This document shows, piece by piece, positions 25,552 to 33,717 of a stretch of 64,000 nt of DNA; position 1 is the stretch's first letter; the number at the start of each line of letters is the position of its first letter. A program made the position numbers and the translations under genes. The DNA comes from Allobosea sp. WAO. Lineage in GTDB: Bacteria > Pseudomonadota > Alphaproteobacteria > Rhizobiales > Beijerinckiaceae. The stretch is from NCBI RefSeq assembly GCF_001509835.1, contig NZ_JXTJ01000006.1, positions 186,001 through 250,000 of the forward strand, in the 5' to 3' direction. The notes below the pieces were generated by a model. The model saw nothing but the letters and a program-made list of their open reading frames with translations, made no database searches and was not told the DNA's origin.

Positions 25552-26031
25552 ATGGATGAGAGCCCCAAGACCATCGCGATCTATGTCGATGCCGACGCCT
25601 GCCCGGTGAAGCCGGAGATCTACCGTGTCGCCGAGCGGCACAGGCTCAAGGTGTTCGTCGTCGCAAACAGCTTCATGCAGGTGCCGCGCGAGCCCTGGAT
25701 CGAGCGCGTCATCGTCTCCGACGGGTTTGATGCCGCGGATAACTGGATCGCCGAGCGGGTCTCGCGCGGCGCGGTCGTCGTCACCGCCGACATCCCGCTC
25801 GCCGATCGCTGCCTCAAGGCCGGCGCCGACGTGATCGGCCCGACCGGCAAGCCCTTCACCGAGGCCTCGATCGGCATGGCGCTGGCGACGCGCGACATGA
25901 TGGAGGATTTGCGCGCTATGGGGGCAGCCAGTGGCGGGCCGAAGCCGTTCTCGCCGAAGGACCGCTCGGCCTTCCTGCAGGCGCTCGACCTGGCGATCCA
26001 GCGCCTGAAGCGGGCGGGGTTCGCAGCCTAG
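25552..26031 (+). CDS. YaiI/YqxD family protein (DUF188, PIN-like fold)
   Basis: The 159-residue protein matches the UPF0178 family: [21 protein letters not shown] at the start, [53 protein letters not shown] and the late [10 protein letters not shown]. The conserved acidic residues suggest a PIN-like nuclease fold, but no activity is established. ATG 25552 (MDESPK) is preferred over upstream in-frame starts. Its last 4 bases overlap the end of the convergent crotonase gene. Confidence 0.9.
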   Translation: MDESPKTIAIYVDADACPVKPEIYRVAERHRLKVFVVANSFMQVPREPWIERVIVSDGFDAADNWIAERVSRGAVVVTADIPLADRCLKAGADVIGPTGKPFTEASIGMALATRDMMEDLRAMGAASGGPKPFSPKDRSAFLQALDLAIQRLKRAGFAA

Positions 26032-26840
26032 ATATCCCCGAAATCGCCGCCGCGGCCCTTTCCGGCGGCGAAGCGGCCGGCTCCGGCAGCCCCTTCCGTC
26101 GCGATGGTCTGGACGCCGCCCGCCCATTCGCGTGCCAGCGCCTCGCGAACCGGCAGACCATGGCCGGCGATGGCGCTCCTGCGATCGGCGAGCATCGCGC
26201 CTTGCGGGAAACGGGCGATCTGCTGCGCCATCGCCTCGGCGGCGGCGCGGGTCTGGCCGCGGCCGACGACCTGCTCGCAGAGCCCGATGCGGAGCGCCTC
26301 CTGCGCCTCGACCTTGCGCCCGGTCATGATGATCTCAAGCGCCCGGCCCTGGCCGACGAGGCGCGGCAGGCGGACCGTGCCGCCATCGATCAGCGGGATG
26401 CCCCAACGCCGGCAATAGACGCCGAAATAGGCGTCATGCGCCATCACCCTGACATCGCACCAGAGCGCGAGCTCCATGCCGCCGGCCACGGCCGGTCCCT
26501 CGACGGCGGCGATCAGGGGCTTGTTCATCTCCAGTCGCGACGGACCCATCGGGCCGCGCGGCGCCGGAGCGTCGCCCTCGGGAAAGGCGAGGTCGTCGAC
26601 GATCTCGCTCTGGAAGCGCGCGGCATCGGTGAAAGCCCGGGCATATTTCAGGTCCCAGCCGGCGCAGAAGGCGCCGCCTTCGCCCCAGAAGACGATCGCC
26701 GCCGTCGCCGGGTCGGCATCGAGTTCCTGGAAGACTTGCGTCAACGCGACGGCGCTGTCCGGGTCCATGGCGTTGCGCGCCTCGGGGCGGCTGTGGATCA
26801 CGGTCGCGACCTTGCCCTGGCGTTCGATGCGGACGGTCAT
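26028..26840 (-). CDS. Enoyl-CoA hydratase/isomerase family (crotonase) protein
   Basis: The 270-residue crotonase-fold protein has the oxyanion-hole motifs [17 protein letters not shown] (about 50-66) and [21 protein letters not shown] (about 112-131). The catalytic glutamates typical of true hydratases are only partly recognisable: E in GGMELALW is present, and the second site reads [11 protein letters not shown]. It may be a hydratase or another crotonase-family enzyme acting on an acyl-CoA. Confidence 0.88.
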   Translation of the reverse strand: MTVRIERQGKVATVIHSRPEARNAMDPDSAVALTQVFQELDADPATAAIVFWGEGGAFCAGWDLKYARAFTDAARFQSEIVDDLAFPEGDAPAPRGPMGPSRLEMNKPLIAAVEGPAVAGGMELALWCDVRVMAHDAYFGVYCRRWGIPLIDGGTVRLPRLVGQGRALEIIMTGRKVEAQEALRIGLCEQVVGRGQTRAAAEAMAQQIARFPQGAMLADRRSAIAGHGLPVREALAREWAGGVQTIATEGAAGAGRFAAGKGRGGDFGDI

Positions 26841-26978
26841 GCGGCATTCCTCCCTTGCTTCTTCGGTCGCAGGCTACAGGTAGCGGCGCTGCGCCCGCCA
26901 GTGCTGGACGCATCGGTGCTTTGCCCGTAATCCTCGGCCCAACGCCCGTGGCTTCATCGGGCTTCCGGGAGGAATTTG

Positions 26979-27953
26979 ATGACGCTTACCCGCCGCTCCA
27001 CGCTCGGCCTCGTCGCCGGCGCCGTCTTCGCTCCGGCCATCGCCCGGGCACAGAGCTTCCCGTCGAAGCCGATCACCCTGGTGGTGCCCTATCCGGCGGG
27101 CGGGCCGACCGATGCGATCGCCCGTTTCGTGGCGCAGGAGATGTCGACGACGATCGGCCAGAACGTCGTGGTCGACAACCGCGCCGGCGCCTCGGGCGCA
27201 GTCGGCACGCGCGCCGTCGCCAAGGCCGATCCGGACGGCCACACCTTTATCTTCGGCAACAACCAGACGCATGGGAACAACATGTTCCTGCTGAAGGAGC
27301 CGGGCTATGACGCGGTCAAGGACTTTGCGCCGGTCGCCGGCGTCGGCGCCTTCGAGCATGCCTTCGTGGTGCGCAAGGACCTGCCTGCCAAGAACATCGC
27401 CGAGCTGATCGCGCTCGCCAAGGCTGACCCCGACAAGCTGAACTACGGCTCGACAGGCGTCGGCTCCGGCTCGCATCTCGCCATGGAGCTGTTCATGCAG
27501 CGCACGGGCATCAGGATGACGCATGTGCCGTTCCGCGGCGCGGCGCCGCTGGTGCAGGAGATCATCGGCGGGCGCATCGATATCGCCAATTCGACGCTGC
27601 CTTCGGTGCTCGAGCAGATCAATGCCGGCAATCTCAGGGCCCTGGCGCTGGCTTCCCCTGAGCGCAACCCGCGCGCCAAGGACATTCCGACGCTGCGCGA
27701 GCAGGGTGTCTCCGATGCCGACGCCGATAGCTGGGCCGCGTTCTTCGCACCCGCGGCGACGCCGGCGCCGGTGCTGGAGAAGCTCTCGCAGTCGGTGATC
27801 GCGGCGATCGCCAAGCCCGAGATCACCGAGAAGATCCTGAAGCTCGGCTTCACCCTGAAGGTGCGCGACCCCGCCGCCTTCAAGCCCTACCATCTCCAGG
27901 AGATCGCGACCTGGGAGAAGATCATCAAGGAAGCCGGCGTGAAGCCGGAGTGA
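26979..27953 (+). CDS. Bug/TctC-type tripartite tricarboxylate transporter substrate-binding protein
   Basis: The 324-residue periplasmic binding protein has a signal with twin arginines (MTLTRRSTLGLVAGAVFAPAIARAQS). The Bug signature follows: FPSKPITLVVPYPAGGPTDAIAR, the VDNRAGASGAVGTRAVAKA ligand loop and YGSTGVGSGSHLAMELF. Such proteins bind carboxylates or aromatic acids; the matching tctA/tctB genes are not adjacent, so it is an orphan receptor. The ATG 26979 lies 6 bases after GGGAGG. Confidence 0.93.
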   Translation: MTLTRRSTLGLVAGAVFAPAIARAQSFPSKPITLVVPYPAGGPTDAIARFVAQEMSTTIGQNVVVDNRAGASGAVGTRAVAKADPDGHTFIFGNNQTHGNNMFLLKEPGYDAVKDFAPVAGVGAFEHAFVVRKDLPAKNIAELIALAKADPDKLNYGSTGVGSGSHLAMELFMQRTGIRMTHVPFRGAAPLVQEIIGGRIDIANSTLPSVLEQINAGNLRALALASPERNPRAKDIPTLREQGVSDADADSWAAFFAPAATPAPVLEKLSQSVIAAIAKPEITEKILKLGFTLKVRDPAAFKPYHLQEIATWEKIIKEAGVKPE

Positions 27954-27976
27954 TTTAGTTTCAGGCTTTGATACCC

Positions 27977-28087
27977 GCAGCCCTCACCATGAGGAGCGAT
28001 CGCAGATCGCGTCTCGAAGGATGTTTCCAGCGTGCTCTGGAACATCCTTCGAGACGCCGTTGCGCGGCTCCTCAGGATGAGGGCTGC
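27977..28087. repeat. Double nested palindrome (BIME-like, class B)
   Basis: The outer arms GCAGCCCTCA..GAGGAGC (27977-27997) and GCTCCTCA..GAGGGCTGC (28067-28087) are complementary with two mismatches. Inner arms GCGTCTCGAAGGATGTT (from 28009) and AACATCCTTCGAGACGC (to 28057) are exact apart from one inserted T near the tip. The whole 111-base element can fold as a long hairpin and fills the gap between the receptor and oxidoreductase genes. Confidence 0.85.
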
Positions 28088-28107
28088 GCTGTTTTCGGGA
28101 GGACTGG

Positions 28108-29409
28108 ATGAACCTGATGCCCAAGCTCGCCGCCCGTGCCGAGGCCGGCCGCCCCGTTCGCTGCGCCCTGATCGGGGCCGGCAAGTTCGGCTCGATGTTC
28201 CTCGCCCAGGTGCCGCATATCGAGGGGCTTGAGGTGGCGGCGATCGCCGATCTCGACCCGGAGCGGGCGCGCAACGCCTGCGGCACCGTCGGCTGGGACG
28301 AGGCCCGCATCGCCCAAACCCGCTTCGTCGATGACGGGCTTGCCGCGGCCGAAATGGACGGCGTCGAGGTGGTGATCGAGGCGACCGGACATCCGGCCGC
28401 CGGTGCACGGCACGCGCTTGCAGCGATCGCGGCCGGTCGGCATGTCGTCATGGTCAATGTCGAGGCCGACGTCTTGGTCGGCCCGGTGCTGGCGGCGAAG
28501 GCCAAGGCCGCTGGCGTGGTCTATTCGATGGCCTATGGCGACCAGCCGGCGCTGGTCTCCGAGATGGTCGACTGGGCGCGCGCGACCGGCTTCACCGTCG
28601 CTGCCGCCGGCAAGGGCACCAAATACCTGCCGGCCTATCACCGGGTGACGCCTGACGAGGTCTGGGGCCATTACGGGTTGACGCCGGATGCGGCCAAGGC
28701 GGCCGGCATGAACCCGCAAATGTTCAACTCCTTCCTCGACGGCACCAAGTCGGCGATCGAGATGGCGGCGATCGCCAATGCCTGCGGGCTCGACGTGCCG
28801 GAGGACGGGCTGTCCTTCCCGCCCTGCGGCGTCGACGATCTCGCCCATGTGCTGCGGCCGAAGGCGGCTGGCGGCCAGCTCGAGCGCGACGGCATGGTCG
28901 AGGTGGTGTCCTCGCTGGAGCGCGACGGACGGCCGGTCTTCCGCGACCTGCGCTGGGGCGTCTATGTCGTGCTGAAGGCGCCGAACGCCTATGCCGCCGC
29001 CTGCTTCAAGCAATACGGCCTGCCGACCGATTCCACCGGCCTCTATGCGGCGATGTACAAGCCCTTCCACCTGATCGGGCTCGAGCTCTCGATCTCGGTG
29101 CTGAATGCGGCCCTGCGCGGCGAGGCGACCGGCGCGACGCGCGGCTGGCGTGGTGACGCGGTCGCTACCGCCAAGCGCGCGCTCAAGGCCGGCGAGACGC
29201 TGGATGGGGAGGGCGGCTACACCGTCTACGGCAAGCTGATGTCGGCCGCCGCGAGCCGCGCTGCCGGCGCGCTGCCGATCGGGCTCGCGCACCACGTCAA
29301 GCTGAAGCGCGACGTGGCAGCCGGAGCGGTCGTGACGGCGGACGACGTCGTGCTCGACGAGGCCTCGCAGATCGTCGCGTTGCGCCGGGAACTCGCGACG
29401 CTGCCCTGA
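28108..29409 (+). CDS. SAF-domain NAD(P)-dependent oxidoreductase (homoserine-dehydrogenase-like)
   Basis: The 433-residue protein has an N-terminal Rossmann domain (CALIGAGKFGSMFLAQV at about 19-35, VVIEATGHPAAG, VMVNVEADVLVG), a catalytic middle domain (GKGTKYLPAYH, YKPFHLIGLELSISV) and a C-terminal SAF domain (DVAAGAVVTADDVVLDE at about 398-414). This composition is seen in oxidoreductases of sugar-acid catabolism often mislabelled as FlgA-like because of the SAF domain. The substrate is not determined, and the upstream Bug receptor is a possible partner. Confidence 0.85.
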   Translation: MNLMPKLAARAEAGRPVRCALIGAGKFGSMFLAQVPHIEGLEVAAIADLDPERARNACGTVGWDEARIAQTRFVDDGLAAAEMDGVEVVIEATGHPAAGARHALAAIAAGRHVVMVNVEADVLVGPVLAAKAKAAGVVYSMAYGDQPALVSEMVDWARATGFTVAAAGKGTKYLPAYHRVTPDEVWGHYGLTPDAAKAAGMNPQMFNSFLDGTKSAIEMAAIANACGLDVPEDGLSFPPCGVDDLAHVLRPKAAGGQLERDGMVEVVSSLERDGRPVFRDLRWGVYVVLKAPNAYAAACFKQYGLPTDSTGLYAAMYKPFHLIGLELSISVLNAALRGEATGATRGWRGDAVATAKRALKAGETLDGEGGYTVYGKLMSAAASRAAGALPIGLAHHVKLKRDVAAGAVVTADDVVLDEASQIVALRRELATLP

Positions 29410-29523
29410 AACGGCGCTCAGATAGGGCAGACTTTAACCATCGCGATTGACCGCGCCTTAAGCCGGTCCGGCCTAGAACGGGCCGAGCCGACGGGTCTCG
29501 GCTGATGGCGAGGGGGAAGGCGG

Positions 29524-30465
29524 GTGAGCATCCGCGCAAACATCGCGAGCTGGGCGCTGATCGTCGCAGTGCTGCTGTCCTGCCTCGCCTGGCTGCCCTT
29601 CACCAATGTCTCGATCGTGCCGCTGTCGCTGATCGGCCCGGTTGCAGCGGGCGTGGCTTGCGCACTGCTCGCCGGCTATTATCGGGCGTTCCGCGCCGAA
29701 ACCAAGCTCGCCGATGCGCTGGATTGCATGGGCCAGGTCATGGCCTTCATGATCACGGGCGTGCTGCTGTCCTATCTGGCGGCGACGATGAGCTTTCCCG
29801 AGCAGGACGCCTTGTTCTATGCGCTCGACCGCAGCCTAGGTCTCGACTGGCTTGCCTATCTGAAGGCGATCGACGCCCGACCCTGGCTCGGAACGATGTT
29901 CGGCCTCGCCTATGCCAGCATCCTGCCGCAGATCGTCGTCCTGGTCATTGCGCTGGCCTTCTCCGGGCGGGGAGACGCGGCCCGGATCATGGTCTTCGCC
30001 ATGATGCTTTCGGCGCTGGTGTCGATCGCCATATCCGGGCTGATGCCGGCCGTGGCGATGTTCGTTCATCTGGGCCTGACTCCGGCGGACTATCCCAACC
30101 TCAACCCCGGGGCGGCCTTCGTGCATGTCGCCGACATCAAGGCGCTGCGTTCGGGCGCGTCGTTTCTCGTCGACCTGTCCAGGGCGGAAGGCATCATCAC
30201 CTTTCCGTCCTATCACGCCGCGCTCGCCCTGCTGATGTTGCTCGCGGGCTGGACGCATCCCCTTCTGCGCTGGCCTTTCGTGATCATCAACCTGCTGATG
30301 ATCGCGGCGACGCCGATCGATGGCGGCCATTATTTCATCGACGTCTTCGCAGGGCTCGGCCTCGCGCTGCTTTGCCATGCCGCGGCGCGCCGTTGCCTGT
30401 TTCCCAGCCGGGTGGCGCCGGTGCCGGAGCCCGCGCAGGGCGCTGCCGTCCCGGTGCGCCCCTAG
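29524..30465 (+). CDS. PAP2-superfamily membrane phosphatase
   Basis: The 313-residue polytopic protein contains the PAP2 active-site motifs of the inositolphosphotransferase-like branch: ITFPSYHAALALL (the SxHxxxA element, about residue 224) and GGHYFIDVFAGLGLAL (the GxHxxxDxxAG element, about 264). The KxxxxxxRP motif is not evident. It begins at GTG 29524 after GAGG/GGAAGG purines. The stop codon TAG is supplied by the first bases of a dispersed repeat. Confidence 0.85.
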   Translation: MSIRANIASWALIVAVLLSCLAWLPFTNVSIVPLSLIGPVAAGVACALLAGYYRAFRAETKLADALDCMGQVMAFMITGVLLSYLAATMSFPEQDALFYALDRSLGLDWLAYLKAIDARPWLGTMFGLAYASILPQIVVLVIALAFSGRGDAARIMVFAMMLSALVSIAISGLMPAVAMFVHLGLTPADYPNLNPGAAFVHVADIKALRSGASFLVDLSRAEGIITFPSYHAALALLMLLAGWTHPLLRWPFVIINLLMIAATPIDGGHYFIDVFAGLGLALLCHAAARRCLFPSRVAPVPEPAQGAAVPVRP

Positions 30466-30565
30466 AGCATGTTCGAGCGAATCGGGCACCGGCTCGTGTG
30501 AAGAAAACGCGACAAAACAACAAATTAGAGTGCTTCCGCGATTCCGTGAGTCGCGGAAGTGCTCT
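30464..30565. repeat. Dispersed rhizobial-type intergenic repeat (class C)
   Basis: The element starts with AGAGCATGTTCGAGCGAATC and ends in the inverted pair AGAGTGCTTCCGCGA (30527-30541) / TCGCGGAAGTGCTCT (30551-30565), complementary except for two mismatches. AGAGCATG-led elements with a terminal hairpin are widespread between genes in Hyphomicrobiales. Only this copy is seen in the window. Confidence 0.7.
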
Positions 30566-30656
30566 CGTTCGGCGGAGGGACAAACCGCGTTTCCCCCTGT
30601 TGTCAGGCTCGCTGGCCTGCCTATGTAAGGTGGCCAGGCCGGGCTACGGAGGCGAA

Positions 30657-31778
30657 ATGCGCGGGATCATCTCAACCCTTGTCGTCGCCTTCGGGCTTTC
30701 GCTGAATGCAGCCTCCGCCCAGCAACGCTTCCCGTCCAGCGCCGGCGAGCTGCTGGTCGAGACGGTGGCAAGTGGCCTGGAAAACCCCTGGGGCCTCGCC
30801 TTCCTGCCAGATGGCCGCATGCTGGTGACGGAGCGGCCGGGGCGGCTGCGGCTGGTTTCGATCGACGGCAAGCTCTCGCCGCCGCTCTCCGGCGTCCCCA
30901 ATGTCACCGGGCGCGGCCAGGGCGGCCTGCTAGACGTGGTGCTCGATCCCGGTTTCGCGCAGAACCGCTTCGTCTACCTCTCCTTTTCGGAGCCACGGGC
31001 CGGCGGCAACGGTACCAGCGTGGCGCGCGGCCGGCTGAACGCGGCCGGCACGGCGCTGGAAGGGACGAGCGTTGTCTTCCAGCAGATGCCGACGGTCAGC
31101 AGCAACATGCATTTCGGCTCGCGACTAGTGTTCGACCGGACCGGCGCGCTCTTCGTCACCACCGGGGACCGCTACAGCCAGCGTGACCAGGCGCAGAACC
31201 CGGAGAACCATATCGGCAAGATCATCCGCATCCGCCCGGAGGGCGGCGCGGCGGAGGGCAATCCGAAGAAGCCGGGCTGGCAGCCGGAAGTCTGGTCGAT
31301 CGGCCACCGCAATGTCCAGGGCGCGGCGCTGCATCCGCAGACCGGCCAACTCTGGACGGCCGAGCACGGCGCGCGCGGCGGCGACGAGATCAACACCCCG
31401 AAGGCCGGGCTGAACTATGGCTGGCCGGTGATCACCTATGGCATCGATTATTCCGGCCTCCGGATCGGCGAGGGCACGGCCAAGGCCGGGCTGGAGCAGC
31501 CACTGTTCTATTGGGATCCGTCGATCGCGCCGTCGGGCGCCGCATTCTACACCGGCGAGCGCTGGCCGGCCTGGAAGAACTCGCTCTTCGTCGGCGCGCT
31601 CGCCGGCCAGATGCTGGTCCGGGTCTCGACCCAGGGCGAAAGGGTCACCGGCGAGGAGCGGCTGCTGACAGATATCGGCGAGCGCATCCGCGACGTCCGG
31701 CAAGGGCCGGACGGCTATCTCTACCTGCTCAGCGACGATGCCAAGGGCAAGATCCTGAGGGTCCGGCCGGCGCGCTGA
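30657..31778 (+). CDS. PQQ-dependent sugar (glucose/sorbosone) dehydrogenase family protein, periplasmic
   Basis: The 373-residue protein has a signal peptide (cleavage near SAQQ, residue 21) and a six-bladed beta-propeller of the soluble aldose sugar dehydrogenase (YliI/Asd) family: ENPWGLAFLPDGRMLVTERPGRL, GQGGLLDVVLDPGF, SVVFQQMP, GSRLVFDRTGALFVTTGDR, YSIGHRNVQG-type WSIGHRNVQGAALHP, and WTAEHGARGGDEINTPKAGLNYGWP. Relatives oxidise sugars using PQQ and calcium. The start ATG 30657 has GGAGG 5 bases upstream. Confidence 0.93.
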   Translation: MRGIISTLVVAFGLSLNAASAQQRFPSSAGELLVETVASGLENPWGLAFLPDGRMLVTERPGRLRLVSIDGKLSPPLSGVPNVTGRGQGGLLDVVLDPGFAQNRFVYLSFSEPRAGGNGTSVARGRLNAAGTALEGTSVVFQQMPTVSSNMHFGSRLVFDRTGALFVTTGDRYSQRDQAQNPENHIGKIIRIRPEGGAAEGNPKKPGWQPEVWSIGHRNVQGAALHPQTGQLWTAEHGARGGDEINTPKAGLNYGWPVITYGIDYSGLRIGEGTAKAGLEQPLFYWDPSIAPSGAAFYTGERWPAWKNSLFVGALAGQMLVRVSTQGERVTGEERLLTDIGERIRDVRQGPDGYLYLLSDDAKGKILRVRPAR

Positions 31779-31781
31779 GCC

Positions 31782-32084
31782 TCACGGCCCGCAATCCCAT
31801 TCGCGCTCGACGACGAAGACCTTGCGGGTCGCGAGCTGTCCGCGCGTGTCGTAGAGATCGCCGACATAGTATTCCGTGCCGGCGGCATCGCGCACGCTGC
31901 GATCGACCTGCAGCGACCAGCCATAGCCGACATGGTTCGGTGCCTTCCAGTCGCGATGGATGTTGGCCGGTGAGGCCGAGGCGAGGATGCGGGCGCGCTC
32001 GTCGCTCGGCGAGCAGGTCGGCCCGGCAAGAGCAGGGGCGGCGGCGACAGTCAGCGCGCTGGCGATCAATGCCAGTTTCTTCAT
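31782..32084 (-). CDS. Small exported protein of unknown function
   Basis: The 100-residue product has a signal peptide (MKKLALIASALTVAAAPALA) and a mature part with two cysteines (TCSPSDERAR at the start and WDCGP at the very end), probably disulfide bonded, and tryptophan/tyrosine-rich strands between (GYGWSLQVD, EYYVGDLYDTRGQ). It lies 3 bases from the convergent dehydrogenase stop. I do not recognise the family. Confidence 0.75.
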   Translation of the reverse strand: MKKLALIASALTVAAAPALAGPTCSPSDERARILASASPANIHRDWKAPNHVGYGWSLQVDRSVRDAAGTEYYVGDLYDTRGQLATRKVFVVEREWDCGP

Positions 32085-32112
32085 CTTGGTAGCCCTTGAT
32101 CGATGTGGATGG

Positions 32113-32874
32113 TCAGGTGATCTCGGCGAGCCTGGTGTCGAGCGACAGGACCAGGCACCAATGCGGCTCGAAATCGGCACCGAGCGGCCAGATCTGCTCC
32201 TTGAAGATCTCGAGCAGTGCCGCCTGGTAGCGTTCGAACCAGTCGCGCTGGCAAAGCACGAACTTGGTCGCGCCGACAATGGTCTCGCGGTCGATGATGC
32301 ACAGGGGAACGATACCGGGATTGGCTTCGAGATAGTCCTGCACGGCGACCATCAGCGTCGGGTAGCCGGGATGAAGCATGTCGTCGAGCACGATCAGCCC
32401 GCCCTCCGAAAGGCAGGCGGTGGCGAGCGCCAGGTCCTTCGACAGCGCGGCACGCGAATGCTCGCCGTCGACATGGATGAAGCGCAGTTTTTCGCCGCGG
32501 GCATGGGCCAGTAGCTCGGCCGGCGTCATGGCGCCGGCATCGCCCTTGATGGTGACGCGGCGCTCGGGCGCGATGCCGTATTTCAGGCAATTGGCCTCGA
32601 AACGGTCCTTCACCTCAGGGTTCGGCCATTCGAAGATGTCGATGCCGAGGGCGATCTCGCCGGGCTCGAGCGCATGTGCCAGGGCGATGAAGAAGCGGCC
32701 CTCGAAGGCGCCGATCTCGGCGATCGGCCCGGCGACGCCTTCCTCGGTCTGCAATCGCAGCAGCCGCGCGCAGATCGCGGCGGCAAAGCGCGAGGACATA
32801 CCGACGACGCGCTCATAGCCGTCGTTAAGATAGGCCTCGACGGCGGGGTGGCCGGATTGCGGGACGGGAGCCAT
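32113..32874 (-). CDS. SAM-dependent methyltransferase (CmcI/Methyltransf_24-like)
   Basis: The 253-residue protein has a Rossmann methyltransferase core: GPIAEIGAFEGRFFIALA (motif I, about 49-66), ALGIDIFEW (motif II), the RFIHVDGEHSRAALSKDLALA block (about 130) and GGLIVLDDMLHPGYP. The HVDGxHxxxxxxxDL pattern with acidic DD is typical of the metal-dependent CmcI-like/Methyltransf_24 group. The acceptor is unknown. It is 5 bases from the DUF486 gene upstream. Confidence 0.85.
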   Translation of the reverse strand: MAPVPQSGHPAVEAYLNDGYERVVGMSSRFAAAICARLLRLQTEEGVAGPIAEIGAFEGRFFIALAHALEPGEIALGIDIFEWPNPEVKDRFEANCLKYGIAPERRVTIKGDAGAMTPAELLAHARGEKLRFIHVDGEHSRAALSKDLALATACLSEGGLIVLDDMLHPGYPTLMVAVQDYLEANPGIVPLCIIDRETIVGATKFVLCQRDWFERYQAALLEIFKEQIWPLGADFEPHWCLVLSLDTRLAEIT

Positions 32875-32879
32875 CGCGC

Positions 32880-33236
32880 TCAGGCCTTGGCGTGGAAGAT
32901 GAAGAAGGCCCCGGCTGCGATCAGCGCGAAGCCGATGGCGTGGTTCCAGGTGAGCTGCTCCTTGAGCCAGAACACCGAGAACAGCGCGAAGACGCAGAGC
33001 GTGACGACCTCCTGGATCGTCTTCAGCTCGGCGGCCGAATAGACGCCGTGGCCGATGCGGTTCGCCGGCACGGCGAGCATGTACTCCGGCAGGGCGATCA
33101 TCCAGCTCGCCAGGATCGCCAGCCAGATCGCCGTGCTCTTGTAGGAAAGATGCCCGTACCAGGCGAAAGTCATGAAGACGTTCGAGCCGATCAGCATGCC
33201 AATCGGCAGGAGATGCGCGGTCGTGATAGCGGGCAT
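32880..33236 (-). CDS. DMT-superfamily small membrane protein (DUF486)
   Basis: The 118-residue, four-helix protein is a DUF486 member: IGSNVFMTFAWYGHLSYKS, SWMIALPEYMLAVPANRIGHGVYSAAELKTIQEVVTL and FSVFWLKEQLTWNHAIGFALIAAGAFFIF. These small proteins look like EmrE-type half transporters and are sold by name as DMT transporters, but no substrate is known. It probably shares a transcript with the methyltransferase. Confidence 0.9.
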   Translation of the reverse strand: MPAITTAHLLPIGMLIGSNVFMTFAWYGHLSYKSTAIWLAILASWMIALPEYMLAVPANRIGHGVYSAAELKTIQEVVTLCVFALFSVFWLKEQLTWNHAIGFALIAAGAFFIFHAKA

Positions 33237-33291
33237 GGCGGGTTTTCCGTGGCGGGCGGGGCCTGGCGTCTCGAAGCGGTGCTGGCGCGAC

Positions 33292-33552
33292 TCAGCCGTG
33301 GCGCAGCTTCATCGCGAGTATGACCGAAACCAGGCAAAGCGAGATGGCGTTCGCGCCGATCAGCGGCCAGGAGGCGATGAGGAGGCCATAGACCAGCCAG
33401 AGCACGATGCCGCTGGCGAACATCGCCTGGGTCCAGAGCGAGATCGCGCGGGTGTCCCGAGTGCGGATGGTCTGGACAGCCTGTGGTAGCCAGCACAGCG
33501 TCGTCAGCGTCGCGGCGGCGAAACCGAGGGTCTCGATCAGAGCAGGCTGCAT
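33292..33552 (-). CDS. SemiSWEET-type sugar transporter (PQ-loop)
   Basis: The 86-residue, three-helix protein has the PQ-loop motif TLCWLPQAVQTIRTRDTRAISLW (about residues 18-40) and the later GLLIASWPLIGANAISLCLV helix with the conserved Asn. SemiSWEETs dimerise to move sugars across the inner membrane by facilitated diffusion. The start at 33552 (MQPALIE) gives the normal family length; an upstream start would add 13 residues. Confidence 0.9.
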   Translation of the reverse strand: MQPALIETLGFAAATLTTLCWLPQAVQTIRTRDTRAISLWTQAMFASGIVLWLVYGLLIASWPLIGANAISLCLVSVILAMKLRHG

Positions 33553-33717
33553 GGCTGGTCCGGGGGCGATTCGCGCTGTCTGCGCAGGCATAGATCAGGC
33601 CGCGCCTGCGCGCGACAGGCAAGGCGCGAGAATGGCGTGGGCGCGAAAGGCCGCATGGTTAACCTCCTTTAACCGGAGCGCCCTAGTTTCGTGCCATTCC
33701 TGCGATTCGGTGGACCT

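Noticed and set aside
29505..30657. An N-terminal extension of the sugar dehydrogenase by 384 codons
   Set aside because: The extension is the out-of-frame shadow of the PAP2 gene; a signal peptide and GGAGG mark the true start at 30657.
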